Below, piece after piece: positions 17,467 through 27,350 of a stretch of DNA of 64,000 bases. Where the stretch lies: assembly GCA_013001295.1 (NCBI GenBank), contig JABDMW010000047.1:186001-250000 (forward strand). The letters run 5' to 3'. This DNA is from Hyphomonadaceae bacterium. GTDB lineage: Bacteria; Pseudomonadota; Alphaproteobacteria; Caulobacterales; Maricaulaceae. The position numbers and the translations under genes are program-made. Each line of letters opens with the position of its first letter. Position 1 is the first letter of the stretch. Below the pieces are notes generated by a model, which worked only from the letters and a program-made list of their open reading frames with translations, was not told where the DNA came from and did not search any database.

Positions 17467-17512
17467 ACGACAGCCGTCGTTTTGAAAAGTTACAAAAACG
17501 ACAGGTTTCGTT
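17467..17512. promoter_or_regulatory. Candidate BlaI-family operators between blaI-like gene and POT transporter
   Basis: Two related dyads: ACGACAGCCGTCGT at 17467-17480 and ACGACAGGTTTCGTT at 17498-17512, sharing the direct repeat ACGACAG 31 bases apart. The second touches a possible POT promoter (TTACAA at 17490, TATATT at 17512, 16-bp spacer). Placement fits autoregulation plus control of the transporter, but no binding data exist and BlaI sites usually contain TACA/TGTA cores. Confidence 0.35.
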
Positions 17513-17614
17513 ATATTTGAATGAATTATCTGTGTTTTTCCAAATTAATGCTTGAGAAAACTAGGGTTTCAGTGTTGTTTGTGTCCAATCAAAAAATTCA
17601 GGGGAATCTCCACT

Positions 17615-19354
17615 ATGAGTGAAGCAATTGTCGTCGCACCGGAAGGCGAAAAAACTATTCTTGGCCATCCGCGTGGTTTGTTTATTTTATTTTTGACCGA
17701 GATGTGGGAGCGTTTTTCTTACTACGGTATGAGAGGGTTGCTGATCATCTATCTGACCCAGCACTTCTTATTTTCTGACGAAAAATCCAGTGTAATATAC
17801 GGCGCATATACGGCCTTGGTCTATGTCATGACGATTATTGGCGGTACATTGGCCGACCGTTACCTTGGCGCTCGAAAAGCCGTGACTTTTGGCGCTATTT
17901 TACTAGTGCTTGGCCATTTTGGGATGGCGTTTGAGGGCAACGGCTCCAAAGAAGTCATGACTATTAATGGAGCGGAATACCAATTGACACTGGATGGACG
18001 CGGCAGTGGTAAAGATGTAAATCAAATCGTCGTTGCGCCAGACGGTGCGACGTCAATAATCTCCTTTAGTGAGGATGCTGAGTCGATAATTATTGAAAAT
18101 CCAGCGGCTGTTGGATTGCCTGAAAGCATTAATCGGGCAGACAACCCAACTAAAATTATCACAGAAGAGAAGTATCTGAACATTTTATACTTGTCGTTGG
18201 CACTCATTATCGCAGGTGTCGGCTACCTTAAGGCCAATATTTCAACCATTGTCGGTTCCCTTTACGGCGTCGGCGACGTTCGACGAGACTCCGGCTTCAC
18301 CATTTTTTACATGGGTATTAATTTGGGTGCATTTTTAGCGTCAATCGCATGTGGATATTTGGGCATCACATATGGATGGAAATATGGATTTGGCCTCGCC
18401 GGTATCGGTATGTTCTTGGGCTTGATGATATTCATTATGTTTCAGCCATGGCTTGAAGGTAAAGCTGAACCGCCAAACCCAGCCAAACTCAAAGAAAAAA
18501 TATTGGGCCCGATCAATGTTGAACTCGCTTGCTATCTGGCGGGCCTATTGATCATCGCAGTGGCTATGTTCTTTGTGATGAATCCCGATGGGTTCGGCAA
18601 AGTCCTCTTACCTCTGGGGATATTGATGTTTGTGTTGCTGGTCACATATGCGTTCACGAAACTGCAGGGTAAAGAGCGTCAAAAAATGTTTGCAGCGATT
18701 TATTTCGTATTGGCGCAAATTCCTTTTTGGGCATTGTTTGAGCAAGCGGGCTCTTCACTCAATCTGTTTACGGACCGTCTGGTTGATCGGACAATTGGTG
18801 GATGGGAAGTACCAGCCCCCGTATTCCAATCCTTGAACGCAGGATTCATATTTATCTTCGCACCGATCATGGCTTGGCTCTGGATTGCCCTGGCCAAGAA
18901 AGGCAGAAATCCGTCAACGCCCGTAAAATTTGCATTTGGCGTATTCCTGGCAGGGCTAGGGTTCTTGGCGCTCGTTGCTGGCATGAAGACGTCTGGTGGA
19001 AACGGCATGACTGCTGTTTATTTCATTTTCCTGATTTACTGGATCCATACGATGGGCGAATTGATGGTATCGCCAGTTGGATTGTCGGCGGTCACCAAAA
19101 TGGCACCGCCGCAGGTTGTCGGCATGACGATGGGTGCTTGGTTCCTTTACAGTGGTTTGTCTAACTTCCTGGCTGGCGTGATCGCGCGGACGACAGGTGC
19201 GGAGACGCTAGGTGGACAATTGACTGATGTTGCAGCTGCGAAAGCTGGCTATGCAGCGGTGTATACGAATGTGGCGTATGTCGCGATCGGAATTGCTGTC
19301 CTGATGTTGCTTATGTCTCCTATCATTAAGAAATGGATGCATAAGGAAGACTAA
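17615..19354 (+). CDS. POT/PTR2-family proton-dependent oligopeptide transporter
   Basis: A 579-residue inner-membrane transporter with the PTR2 opening FLTEMWERFSYYGMRGLL and the later FTIFYMGINLGAF signature, about twelve to fourteen membrane segments and a large non-membrane insert after the third or fourth segment (residues about 107-190). It imports di- and tripeptides with protons. The ATG at 17615 is chosen because AGGGGAA precedes it; an in-frame upstream ATG at 17552 would add an unlikely 21-residue segment. The gene is followed by a strong terminator and diverges from the BlaI-like gene. Confidence 0.92.
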   Translation: MSEAIVVAPEGEKTILGHPRGLFILFLTEMWERFSYYGMRGLLIIYLTQHFLFSDEKSSVIYGAYTALVYVMTIIGGTLADRYLGARKAVTFGAILLVLGHFGMAFEGNGSKEVMTINGAEYQLTLDGRGSGKDVNQIVVAPDGATSIISFSEDAESIIIENPAAVGLPESINRADNPTKIITEEKYLNILYLSLALIIAGVGYLKANISTIVGSLYGVGDVRRDSGFTIFYMGINLGAFLASIACGYLGITYGWKYGFGLAGIGMFLGLMIFIMFQPWLEGKAEPPNPAKLKEKILGPINVELACYLAGLLIIAVAMFFVMNPDGFGKVLLPLGILMFVLLVTYAFTKLQGKERQKMFAAIYFVLAQIPFWALFEQAGSSLNLFTDRLVDRTIGGWEVPAPVFQSLNAGFIFIFAPIMAWLWIALAKKGRNPSTPVKFAFGVFLAGLGFLALVAGMKTSGGNGMTAVYFIFLIYWIHTMGELMVSPVGLSAVTKMAPPQVVGMTMGAWFLYSGLSNFLAGVIARTTGAETLGGQLTDVAAAKAGYAAVYTNVAYVAIGIAVLMLLMSPIIKKWMHKED

Positions 19355-19373
19355 ACATCGGTTACATTCACAG

Positions 19374-19401
19374 AAAACCCGGGCGCGTCCCGGGTTTTTT
19401 T
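19374..19401 (+). terminator. Rho-independent terminator of the POT transporter gene
   Basis: A perfect 10-bp stem (AAAACCCGGG and its complement) with loop CGCGT, followed by a T-run. Confidence 0.92.
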
Positions 19402-19438
19402 GTGGCTGCAAAAATCTGCTCGAATTTGAAGGCAAAAG

Positions 19439-19470
19439 AAAAGGCGGCGCTGCGAGGCAGGCCACCTTTT
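19439..19470 (-). terminator. Rho-independent terminator of the DUF937 gene
   Basis: AAAAGGCGGC and GCCACCTTTT pair over 10 bases (one G-U in the minus-strand RNA) with a 12-base loop. On the minus strand the stem is followed by a T-rich run. It lies 22 bases past the DUF937 stop. Confidence 0.8.
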
Positions 19471-19491
19471 CCTCTAAAAGCGTCCCCGCTT

Positions 19492-20157
19492 CTATTTCAT
19501 CATATTCTTCATGGCCATTTTCAGGACGTCGTCCATCATGCTGCCGTCATTGTCCGCATCAAGCATTTTGCCGAGAAAGCCCATGCCTTGCTGATGGCTT
19601 TGTTGCTGTGCACGTTGGCGACGAGCATTAGCGCCCGTCAAAGCGCCAAGGAGGCCGCCCAATCCTGAAGGTTGTTGCTGCTGGCGACCTCCCAGCGATA
19701 AACCAGCCAGTTGGCTGGCCATTGACGGTTCTTGCTGGGTTTGCTTGGAAAGCGATCCCATCGCCATGGTCGCCACCATGGGCAGCATTTTTTTCAAAAC
19801 ATCAGCGCCCAGCCCCGATTTTTGGGAAGCGTGCCCAGCGACGGCGCGACTGACTTCTTTGGAGCCGAACAAATGTCCAAGTATAGCGTTACCATCGTTG
19901 ACCGTTTCAGGTTTCGCGTAAATATCTTCCTGATCAAGATACTGACTGTGCTTTCCGCCTTGTAACGCGCCTAGTAGGCCGGCCAGGCCTTGCGGGCTTT
20001 GTGTGTTTTGTTTAAGAGCCGACGAAATCGCGGGGAGCAGGGCCGCAATCGCCTGCTGGGATTGGTTGGCGTTCAAGCCGTACTGACTACCGGCATTTTG
20101 GGCCGCTTTGCCACCCTGCGCTTGCATAATCATTTCGAGTAAATTCATTCCGGCCAT
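19492..20157 (-). CDS. DUF937 family protein
   Basis: A 221-residue protein rich in Gln, Gly, Ala and Met. The N-terminal half (QYGLNANQSQQAIAALLPAISSAL, then NDGNAILGHLFGSKEVSRAVAGHASQKSGL) matches the DUF937/YidB-type helical fold. The second half is low complexity with DADNDGSMMDDVLK near the end, which resembles an EF-hand-like acidic loop. There is no signal peptide. GGAGGG precedes the ATG. Function is unknown; it sits alone between the POT and PiT transporters with its own terminator. Confidence 0.85.
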   Translation of the reverse strand: MAGMNLLEMIMQAQGGKAAQNAGSQYGLNANQSQQAIAALLPAISSALKQNTQSPQGLAGLLGALQGGKHSQYLDQEDIYAKPETVNDGNAILGHLFGSKEVSRAVAGHASQKSGLGADVLKKMLPMVATMAMGSLSKQTQQEPSMASQLAGLSLGGRQQQQPSGLGGLLGALTGANARRQRAQQQSHQQGMGFLGKMLDADNDGSMMDDVLKMAMKNMMK

Positions 20158-20254
20158 TAGGACCCTCCATTCAGTTATTGCTGAATTGTTTGTAACCGAA
20201 CAGCAATGTCAAAGCGAGTCTTGTTCGCAGACGGGGCGCAGTGTGGCTAATCAC

Positions 20255-21835
20255 CTATGCGACGAGCATGCCCCGGATCATGTAAAACAGCATCGCTGCG
20301 AATATACCGGTCAATGGAACAGTAAATATCCATGCCGCGATGATTTTATACAGCATTTTACGTTCCACCAGTTTGGCTTTGTAAGCTTTCTTGAACTGCC
20401 GACGTTGAGCCCAGCTAAATTCCTCAGCTTTTGCTTTCTGTTTCAGCTCGCGAAGCATGGCTTTTTTTGCGGCCATGCTGGAGGTTTCAAATTGTTCAAT
20501 GAATTCTTCGCCTACATCAAAATCGTCTTTGTCGGCAAACCGCGTTCGGATTTTATCCACTGTCCTATTGTAGTCAGCTTCCAAAGCTTCACGCAAAAAC
20601 CCGACACCAAATATACCGCCCACAGCAATATGGGTTGAACTCACCGGCAAGCCCAATTGTGAGGCGATGATTACTGTGATTGCAGCCGCTAGCGCCACAC
20701 AAAACGCCCGAGTCATATCGAGCTCGGTAATTTCTGACCCAACTGTTTTAATCAATTTCGGGCCATACAGCGCCAGCCCAAGCGCGATACCCAAAGCGCC
20801 GATTAACATGACCCAGAGCGGAATTGCGGCTTTGGCTGCAATGCCGTCGCCTGTCACCGCTTCATTGATCGCAGCCAGCGGGCCGACGGCGTTGGCGACA
20901 TCATTTGCACCATGTGCGAAGCTTAGCAAGCCTGCGCCAACAATAAGCGGGATCATAAAGAGTCGGTCTATACCTTCGTCGGTATTTTCTATGGTCTCGG
21001 CGCGCTTATTGATGATCGCCCGAATAACAAAGTAAACTAGAACGGCAAATGCAAACCCGACACCGAGTGCGGTTAAAAAATCGACCTTGATAATTTTTTT
21101 GATGCCTTTGAGGATCAAATAAGTGCTGAAAGCCCAGGCCATAATGCCCAGGAGGACCGGAACTGTTTTCTGCGCGGCTGAGCGCATGTCTGTCTGATAA
21201 AGAACGAATCGTTTAATCGCATACAGGAATGAGGCGGCGATCACCCCCCCCATCACCGGAGATATGACCCAACTGGCGACAATCTTCTGAACCTGCACCC
21301 AATCAGCAATCGCAAATGTGCCTGCTGCCGCAATGCCGGCTCCCATGACGCCGCCTACGATTGAATGGGTAGTGGACACCGGCGCACCAATTGACGTCGC
21401 TATGTTGAGCCAGATTGCGGCCGCGAGCAGGGCAGCAGTCATTGCCCAGACAAAGACTTCTTTGTTTTCACCGAAGTAAGCAGGATCAATAATGCCTTTT
21501 TTAATCGTACTGACCACGTCGCCGCCGGCAATAAGCGCGCCACCAGCCTCGCATACAACGGCGATAAGAATTGCCCCTGTGAGAGTAATCGCTTTCGATC
21601 CAACTGCTGGCCCAACATTATTGGCGACGTCATTGGCCCCAATATTCATGGCCATATACCCGCCAATGACAGCAGCGATAATCAAAAGCGTGGAGTTTGT
21701 GCCGGATCCGCCAAAATTTAGTTGAACCATGAAAAAAATAACGGCGAGAAATACCATTGAGGCTAAAATTCTTAGGAGATCACCGCCTGAAAAATTGAGC
21801 AGTCGATCTGCGGCCACCGGTTTAAAGTCCGACAT
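20255..21835 (-). CDS. PiT-family inorganic phosphate transporter
   Basis: A 526-residue inner-membrane permease. It contains the duplicated PiT signature: GANDVANNVGPAVGSKAITL in the N-terminal half and AHGANDVANAVGPLAAI in the C-terminal half, plus ASIGAPVSTTHSIVGG and LGLPVSSTHIAVGG. About ten membrane segments are followed by a charged cytoplasmic region. It takes up phosphate, probably as a metal complex driven by protons or sodium. The C-terminal part after about residue 420 is longer than in E. coli PitA. A candidate Pho box lies just upstream. Confidence 0.94.
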   Translation of the reverse strand: MSDFKPVAADRLLNFSGGDLLRILASMVFLAVIFFMVQLNFGGSGTNSTLLIIAAVIGGYMAMNIGANDVANNVGPAVGSKAITLTGAILIAVVCEAGGALIAGGDVVSTIKKGIIDPAYFGENKEVFVWAMTAALLAAAIWLNIATSIGAPVSTTHSIVGGVMGAGIAAAGTFAIADWVQVQKIVASWVISPVMGGVIAASFLYAIKRFVLYQTDMRSAAQKTVPVLLGIMAWAFSTYLILKGIKKIIKVDFLTALGVGFAFAVLVYFVIRAIINKRAETIENTDEGIDRLFMIPLIVGAGLLSFAHGANDVANAVGPLAAINEAVTGDGIAAKAAIPLWVMLIGALGIALGLALYGPKLIKTVGSEITELDMTRAFCVALAAAITVIIASQLGLPVSSTHIAVGGIFGVGFLREALEADYNRTVDKIRTRFADKDDFDVGEEFIEQFETSSMAAKKAMLRELKQKAKAEEFSWAQRRQFKKAYKAKLVERKMLYKIIAAWIFTVPLTGIFAAMLFYMIRGMLVA

Positions 21836-21864
21836 GGATTCACCTCACCCTGTTATTATTTTAC

Positions 21865-21897
21865 TTGTCACAAATCCTTCATGGTTTTGTCACAAAT
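21865..21897. promoter_or_regulatory. Candidate Pho box upstream of the PiT gene
   Basis: TTGTCACAAAT occurs twice, its copies starting 22 bases apart (21865 and 21887), with CCTTCATGGTT between, giving three 11-base units in the 7+4 phasing of PhoB sites. The better match to CTGTCAT is on the strand opposite to the transporter. The position, 30-62 bases before the start codon, suits repression or activation. Confidence 0.45.
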
Positions 21898-21961
21898 AAG
21901 CAAGGGTGGAATCGTCTGGCATACAGATTGTTGTGGACAGAATTTAGAGGGCTGATAACAA

Positions 21962-23383
21962 CTAAGCGACAGCAGACCCGCCGACGGTCAGGTTTTCCAC
22001 ATAAAGTGTTGGTTGACCAACGCCGACAGGGACGCCTTGTCCGGCTTTACCGCAGACACCGATACCCGGATCCAGTTTCATGTCATCGCCGATCATTTTT
22101 ATTTGGGTAAGCACGGTCGGCCCATCACCAATCAGCGTCGCCCCTTTGACAGGTTCTTCGACTTTCCCATTGCGAACCCGGTAAGCTTCGGTGCATTGGA
22201 ACACGAATTTACCAGATGTAATGTCGACCTGGCCGCCGCCAAAGTTGGTTGCATAAATGCCGTCCTTGAGCGAAGCGACAATTTCATCGGCCGGCGTCGA
22301 TCCGCCGAGCATAAAGGTATTGGTCATCCGCGGCATCGGGGCGTGGGAGTAGCTTTCGCGCCGTCCATTTCCTGTCACTAGTTCGCCCATTAAGCGGGCA
22401 TTAAGTCGGTCTTGCATGAACCCCTTGAGAATACCGTCTTCGATTAAAACGGTCCGGTCAGTCGGCGTGCCTTCATCATCTATGGTTAGAGAGCCGCGCA
22501 ATCCTGCCAATGTACCGTCATCGACGACGGTGACGCCGGGCGAGGCGATGCGTTCGCCCATCATGCCGGCAAATGCTGATGTGCCTTTGCGGTTGAAGTC
22601 GCCTTCGAGTCCGTGCCCGATGGCTTCATGCAGGAGCACGCCGGGCCAGCCCGGACCCAGGACAACATCCATGGCTCCCGCAGGCGCCGGTACAGCGCGA
22701 AGATTGACGAGGCCGCCGCGGATGGCTTTGTCGGCCAGTGATTTCCAGCTTTCCGGCTTGATGAATTCTTCATAGGACGCGCGCCCACCAAAACCTGCAT
22801 ACCCACTTTCCCGACGTCCATCCTTTTCAACTGTCACGGAGATCGCGAGCCGAACAAGCGGGCGAATATCATCAAACCGGGCGCCACCAGCCCTTAGAAT
22901 TGAGATTTCGCGTCTCGTCGCCGAAAGCGTCGCGCTCACTTGAACCACATGCGGGTCTTTGGCGCGGCAATATGCGTCGATTTCTTGTAAAAGTTCAACT
23001 TTGGGGCCAAAAGCCGGTTCGGCAATCGGGTCGATGTCGGGATATAATTTTCGATTGGTTTTTCGCGGGTCTTTGACCTCTGCAGTCACTTCATGATTGA
23101 CTTTGGCCAGAGTGACGGCTTCCGCGGCTCTTTTCAGAGCATCTGGCGTCATGTCGGTGCCTTGTGCAAAACCGGTTGTTTCGCCTGCCACGCAGCGCAA
23201 TCCAAACCCCCGGCTTGAATCATAGCTCGCGTTTTTTAAGCGTCCATCATCAAATGTCAGTGATTCGCTGGAACCGCGCTCCAGAAAAAGTTCGCCATCG
23301 TCAGCGCCGTTAAGCGTCTCATTGACGACTTTTTCCGCCATATTACGGCTTAAATCACAGTCGTCGAAAATAAAGTCTGCCAT
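21962..23383 (-). CDS. tldD: Metalloprotease TldD
   Basis: The catalytic partner of PmbA. The 473-residue product shows the zinc-binding HEAIGHGLEGDF at residues 252 onward, and downstream SYSHAPMPRMTNTFMLGG and GGQVDITSGKFVFQCTEAYRVRNGKV, all conserved in TldD. It degrades unfolded peptides that thread into the TldD/PmbA dimer. Divergent placement next to the coxB operon is a conserved alphaproteobacterial arrangement. The gene for PmbA is 20 kb away in the same window, so the two subunits are not co-transcribed here. Confidence 0.95.
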   Translation of the reverse strand: MADFIFDDCDLSRNMAEKVVNETLNGADDGELFLERGSSESLTFDDGRLKNASYDSSRGFGLRCVAGETTGFAQGTDMTPDALKRAAEAVTLAKVNHEVTAEVKDPRKTNRKLYPDIDPIAEPAFGPKVELLQEIDAYCRAKDPHVVQVSATLSATRREISILRAGGARFDDIRPLVRLAISVTVEKDGRRESGYAGFGGRASYEEFIKPESWKSLADKAIRGGLVNLRAVPAPAGAMDVVLGPGWPGVLLHEAIGHGLEGDFNRKGTSAFAGMMGERIASPGVTVVDDGTLAGLRGSLTIDDEGTPTDRTVLIEDGILKGFMQDRLNARLMGELVTGNGRRESYSHAPMPRMTNTFMLGGSTPADEIVASLKDGIYATNFGGGQVDITSGKFVFQCTEAYRVRNGKVEEPVKGATLIGDGPTVLTQIKMIGDDMKLDPGIGVCGKAGQGVPVGVGQPTLYVENLTVGGSAVA

Positions 23384-23508
23384 AGATCAGGGATTCCAGC
23401 TTAAAGGTCGGGTCGAAGGCCCTAATTGACCTAATAATTACTTGTCTTGCAAGGCCTAACCCCATATTCATTGCGACATTATGTCCGTAAGCAGTTGGCG
23501 GTCTGTCA

Positions 23509-23536
23509 TTGGCTTATGTTCAAGTGTATTTATAAC
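23509..23536 (+). promoter_or_regulatory. Possible promoter of the cytochrome oxidase operon
   Basis: TTGGCT at 23509 and TATAAC at 23531 are separated by 16 bases, 57 bases before the coxB start. Identified by eye only. Confidence 0.4.
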
Positions 23537-23592
23537 ACGTTTTCATCCTAGGTACCGCTATGACGGGGGTGCCATTTTAAAAGTGAGGGGAT

Positions 23593-24531
23593 ATGCGGTT
23601 TTCATCCGTTTTGAAATTTGGAGGCCTGACGGCGCTAACAGCTTCATTGTCGACCTTGGCGTATGCTGAGGGTGTCAACGGACCTGTCGATGGTGAAATA
23701 GGTTTTCAGCGCGCAGTAACGCCGGTTATGGAGTCTATTGTTGACTTGAATGTCTGGTTGGTCTGGTTGATGGGTGCTATTTGTGTCTTCGTCCTCGTGC
23801 TAATGGTCTATATCATGTTCCGGTTCCGCGAGAAGGCGAACCCGGTTCCGTCTAAAACATCGCACAATACGACTATAGAGATCATCTGGACATTGGTGCC
23901 GGTTCTCATTTTGTTGGTCATGGCTGTGCCGAGTATCAAACTTCTCTACGCTCAGGATGTCATCCCGGAAGCTGACCTCACAATTAAAGCCACCGGAAAT
24001 ACATGGAATTGGGAATATTCTTATCCCGATTACGAAAACGTCGACTCATTTGTGTCCAATATTGTTGATATCGAGATTGATGAAAAACGTACTGCAGATG
24101 GTGAAGCGCTATCGCACCAGGAAATTATCAACATTATTGACGCCCGCCCGGCCGATGAGCCGCGCCTCGATGGCCGTCCTTATCTGTTGGCGACAGATGC
24201 GCCTTTGGTTGTTCCCGTTAACAAAACAGTGGTTGTCCAGGTCACATCCAACAACAATTTGCATGCATTTGCCGTTCCGCAGTTCGGGATCAAGATCGAT
24301 GCCATTCCGGGCCGGATCAATCAGACTTATTTCAAGGTCAATGCGGGCGAAGAAGGCACGTATTACGGTCAGTGTTCAGAACTTTGCGGCATTAAACACG
24401 CATTTATGCCAATCGAAGTTCAAGTCGTTAGCCAAGTCGAATTCGATCGCTGGATCGCGAATGGCGGCAGTTTCGACACAGATTTTTCACAAAACGAAAC
24501 CGGTGGTTCTCAAACTGCCGGCATGAAATAG
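23593..24531 (+). CDS. coxB: Cytochrome c oxidase subunit II
   Basis: A 312-residue subunit of the aa3-type terminal oxidase. A signal peptide ends near residue 25 (LAYAEG), followed by two membrane segments and a periplasmic cupredoxin domain. The dinuclear CuA site is seen as YYGQCSELCGIKHAFMPIEV, with both cysteines and the histidine and methionine ligands, and an upstream NNLHAFAVPQFG histidine. It accepts electrons from cytochrome c. GTGAGGGG precedes the ATG. It opens an operon with coxA, ctaB, ctaG, coxC and surf1. Confidence 0.96.
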   Translation: MRFSSVLKFGGLTALTASLSTLAYAEGVNGPVDGEIGFQRAVTPVMESIVDLNVWLVWLMGAICVFVLVLMVYIMFRFREKANPVPSKTSHNTTIEIIWTLVPVLILLVMAVPSIKLLYAQDVIPEADLTIKATGNTWNWEYSYPDYENVDSFVSNIVDIEIDEKRTADGEALSHQEIINIIDARPADEPRLDGRPYLLATDAPLVVPVNKTVVVQVTSNNNLHAFAVPQFGIKIDAIPGRINQTYFKVNAGEEGTYYGQCSELCGIKHAFMPIEVQVVSQVEFDRWIANGGSFDTDFSQNETGGSQTAGMK

Positions 24532-24540
24532 GGGGCCGAT

Positions 24541-26139
24541 ATGGCAGGTGCAACAGGATATGGAGCCCACGGAGACGCGCCCAGCTTTTTTAAACGCTGG
24601 TTTGCGTCATGTAACCACAAAGATATTGGTACCCTGTATCTGATCTTCGGTATTTTGTCCGGTCTGATTGGCGGATATCTATCATTCATGATGCGGTTGG
24701 AATTGGGTGAGCCTGGTTTCCAGTATTTTGCAAACCCGCATACATTTAACATGTACGTATCCATGCATGGGTTGTTGATGATCTTCTTCCTGGTGATGCC
24801 GTCCCTTATCGGCGGTTTCGGGAACTGGTTTGTCCCTTTGATGATTGGCGCGCCGGATATGGCCTTCCCGCGGATGAATAACTTCTCGTTCTGGCTTTTG
24901 CCGACCGCGTTGTTCTTCCTGCTTCTCTCCATGTTTGTACCAGGCAACCCTTCAGGCGATGGATTTGCAGGGTCGTGGGTGATGTATCCACCACTTTCAA
25001 CATCCGGTCATAGCGGGCCTGCGTTTGATTTCGTGATTATTGGCCTGTTGGCTGCTGGCTTCTCGTCTATTTTTGGTGCGATCAACTTTATCACGACCAT
25101 TCTGAACATGCGTGCGCCGGGCATGACAATGCACAAGATGCCACTATTTGCCTGGGGTGTTCTCGTCACGGCGTTCTTGCTGTTATTGGCCTTGCCGGTC
25201 CTCGCGGCTGCACTGTTCATGTTGATGACCGACCGGTCCATCGGGACAGGATTCTTTGATGCCGCCAAAGGTGGTGACCCTGTGATGTTCCAGCATTTGT
25301 TCTGGTTCTTCGGTCACCCTGAAGTGTACATCATGATCCTGCCTGCTTTCGGGATTGTGTCACATATTATCTCAACCTTCTCCCGCAAGCCAATCTTTGG
25401 TTATCTAGGCATGGCTTACGCGATGGTATCCATCGGGGTTGTCGGATTCGTTGTGTGGGCTCACCATATGTTCACAGTCGGTATGGACGTTGATTTGAAA
25501 GCCTATTTCCTGGGGGCAACACTGGTCATTGCGGTGCCGACGGGGATTAAAATATTCTCCTGGCTCGCGACAATGTGGGGCGGTTCAATCCGCTTCTCTC
25601 TGCCGATGCAGTGGGCGCTTGCCTTTATCTTCCTGTTCGTCGTCGGTGGTGTAACCGGTGTTTATCTCGCCAATGCGGGTCTCGACACAGCTGTGCACGA
25701 TACATATTTCGTCGTGGCTCACTTCCATTACGTCTTGTCAATGGGGGCGGTCTTTGGATTGTTCGCAGGGTTTACCTATTGGTTCGGTAAGATGTCCGGT
25801 TATCTCTACAATAAATGGTTAGCCGGTCTGCACTTCTGGCTGTTCTTTATCGGCGTGAACCTGGTGTTCTTCCCGCAACATTTCTTAGGTATGCAGGGAA
25901 TGCCGCGTCGCTATGTGGATTACCCTGAAGCGTATACACTTTGGAACCAGGTATCGACCTTCGGAGCCATGATCACCATGCTCGGTGTGCTCGTCTTCTT
26001 GATCTGGGTCATTGAGGCCTTCATCGTGAAACGTAAAGCCGGAGATAATTACTGGGGTGAGGGCGCAAATACGCTGGAATGGACACTTCCATCGCCGCCG
26101 CGCTATCACGAATTCAATACATTGCCGCGTATAAAATAA
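24541..26139 (+). CDS. coxA: Cytochrome c oxidase subunit I
   Basis: The catalytic heme a/a3-CuB subunit, 532 residues and about twelve membrane segments. Metal-ligand signatures are visible: MHGLLMIFF for heme a, [15 protein letters not shown] with the cross-linked His-Tyr, [11 protein letters not shown] for CuB, and [14 protein letters not shown] for both hemes. It reduces oxygen to water and pumps protons. It starts nine bases after coxB and its stop is immediately followed by the ctaB start. Confidence 0.97.
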   Translation: MAGATGYGAHGDAPSFFKRWFASCNHKDIGTLYLIFGILSGLIGGYLSFMMRLELGEPGFQYFANPHTFNMYVSMHGLLMIFFLVMPSLIGGFGNWFVPLMIGAPDMAFPRMNNFSFWLLPTALFFLLLSMFVPGNPSGDGFAGSWVMYPPLSTSGHSGPAFDFVIIGLLAAGFSSIFGAINFITTILNMRAPGMTMHKMPLFAWGVLVTAFLLLLALPVLAAALFMLMTDRSIGTGFFDAAKGGDPVMFQHLFWFFGHPEVYIMILPAFGIVSHIISTFSRKPIFGYLGMAYAMVSIGVVGFVVWAHHMFTVGMDVDLKAYFLGATLVIAVPTGIKIFSWLATMWGGSIRFSLPMQWALAFIFLFVVGGVTGVYLANAGLDTAVHDTYFVVAHFHYVLSMGAVFGLFAGFTYWFGKMSGYLYNKWLAGLHFWLFFIGVNLVFFPQHFLGMQGMPRRYVDYPEAYTLWNQVSTFGAMITMLGVLVFLIWVIEAFIVKRKAGDNYWGEGANTLEWTLPSPPRYHEFNTLPRIK

Positions 26140-27189
26140 ATGGCGAGTGGAATATCACATAACCCTACGCTTGAAGCCGCATCCTTGACCGATGCGGCTT
26201 TTGCCGCCCCTGATGGCCGTCTCAGTCTCGCAGAGCCTGCAGATTACTATGCCTTGATGAAACCACGGGTTATGTCCCTGGTTGTCTTCACGGCGATGGC
26301 CGGATTGATATGTGCGCCTGGCGCGATGCATCCGTTTTTGGCGATTGTCAGCATTTTCTGCATTGCAGTCGGCGCGGGTGCTGCGGGTGCGCTTAACATG
26401 TGGTATGACCGTGATATTGATGCTGTCATGAGCCGCACCAAGAAGCGCCCGCTCCCTCAAGGAAAAATGAGCGAGTCCAGTGTTTTGGGATTTGGCGTGA
26501 TCATGAGCGCACTGTCTGTGCTCGGATTGGCCATGGCATCCAATTATTATGCCGCAGGTTTATTGGCCTTCACCATCTTCTTCTATGTATTCGTCTACAC
26601 AATGTGGCTGAAGCGCTCGACACCGCAAAACATCGTTATTGGTGGTGCTGCAGGTGCATTCCCGCCCATGGTTGGATGGGCCGCGGCAGCGGGCGGATCC
26701 ATGGGTGACCCCATGTCAATTGCGGTCTTGTCGCAAGCCATTACCATCGAGTCCATTGCGCTTTTCATGATTATCTTTCTCTGGACACCTCCGCACTTCT
26801 GGGCGTTGGCTTTGTATAAACAGGGCGATTATGAAAAAGCCGGCGTGCCAATGATGCCAAATGTCAAAGGCGCGAAATCAACCCGATTTCAGATTTTCAT
26901 ATATGCGGTCCTTCTCGCGGCAGTTTGCGGACTGGTCGGGCCAACAAGCCTATCGACACCTCTTTATATCGGTGGTGCGGTTCTTTTAAACCTGGGTTTT
27001 CTAGCGTTGAGCTTTAAGGTGTGGAAGTCCAAAGCGGGCGATAAACCTGCCGACAAAGACGAAGCTTCGCTCTATGAAGTCCGCGTCGGCGATAAAGCCG
27101 CTCGGAATTTATTTGCGTACTCAATCATCTATTTATTTGCCATGTTTGCTATATTAGCGGCATCGCAGGTCTTGCGAGGATTATCATGA
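26140..27189 (+). CDS. ctaB: Protoheme IX farnesyltransferase (heme O synthase)
   Basis: A 349-residue UbiA-superfamily membrane enzyme that attaches farnesyl to heme B, making the precursor of heme A for the oxidase. The aspartate-rich site [21 protein letters not shown] is at about 86-106 and the second loop has [26 protein letters not shown]. About 25 extra residues precede the usual N-terminus. The ATG abuts the coxA stop, which suggests translational coupling. Confidence 0.96.
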   Translation: MASGISHNPTLEAASLTDAAFAAPDGRLSLAEPADYYALMKPRVMSLVVFTAMAGLICAPGAMHPFLAIVSIFCIAVGAGAAGALNMWYDRDIDAVMSRTKKRPLPQGKMSESSVLGFGVIMSALSVLGLAMASNYYAAGLLAFTIFFYVFVYTMWLKRSTPQNIVIGGAAGAFPPMVGWAAAAGGSMGDPMSIAVLSQAITIESIALFMIIFLWTPPHFWALALYKQGDYEKAGVPMMPNVKGAKSTRFQIFIYAVLLAAVCGLVGPTSLSTPLYIGGAVLLNLGFLALSFKVWKSKAGDKPADKDEASLYEVRVGDKAARNLFAYSIIYLFAMFAILAASQVLRGLS

Positions 27190-27350
27190 CGGATCCACAA
27201 AACCCTGAAATTGTCGAATATGTCGAACCGACCGAAGCCGAGCTAAAAGCGCGCAAAAAACGCAATGTGGCGATCGCGCTTGGACTGGCCGGATTTATGT
27301 TCCTGGTCTTCATGTTGCTTTTGTACAAATACGGATATTTATCTATATGA
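27186..27350 (+). CDS. Small cox-operon membrane protein (CoxF-like, 54 residues)
   Basis: The ATG overlaps the ctaB stop as ATGA, and the stop overlaps the ctaG start in the same way, so this short gene is tightly coupled on both sides. It encodes an acidic N-terminus ([17 protein letters not shown]) and one membrane segment ([20 protein letters not shown]). A small single-pass protein of this type is commonly found between ctaB and ctaG in alphaproteobacteria and is often named CoxF; a role in oxidase assembly is presumed but not shown. Confidence 0.85.
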   Translation: MTDPQNPEIVEYVEPTEAELKARKKRNVAIALGLAGFMFLVFMLLLYKYGYLSI

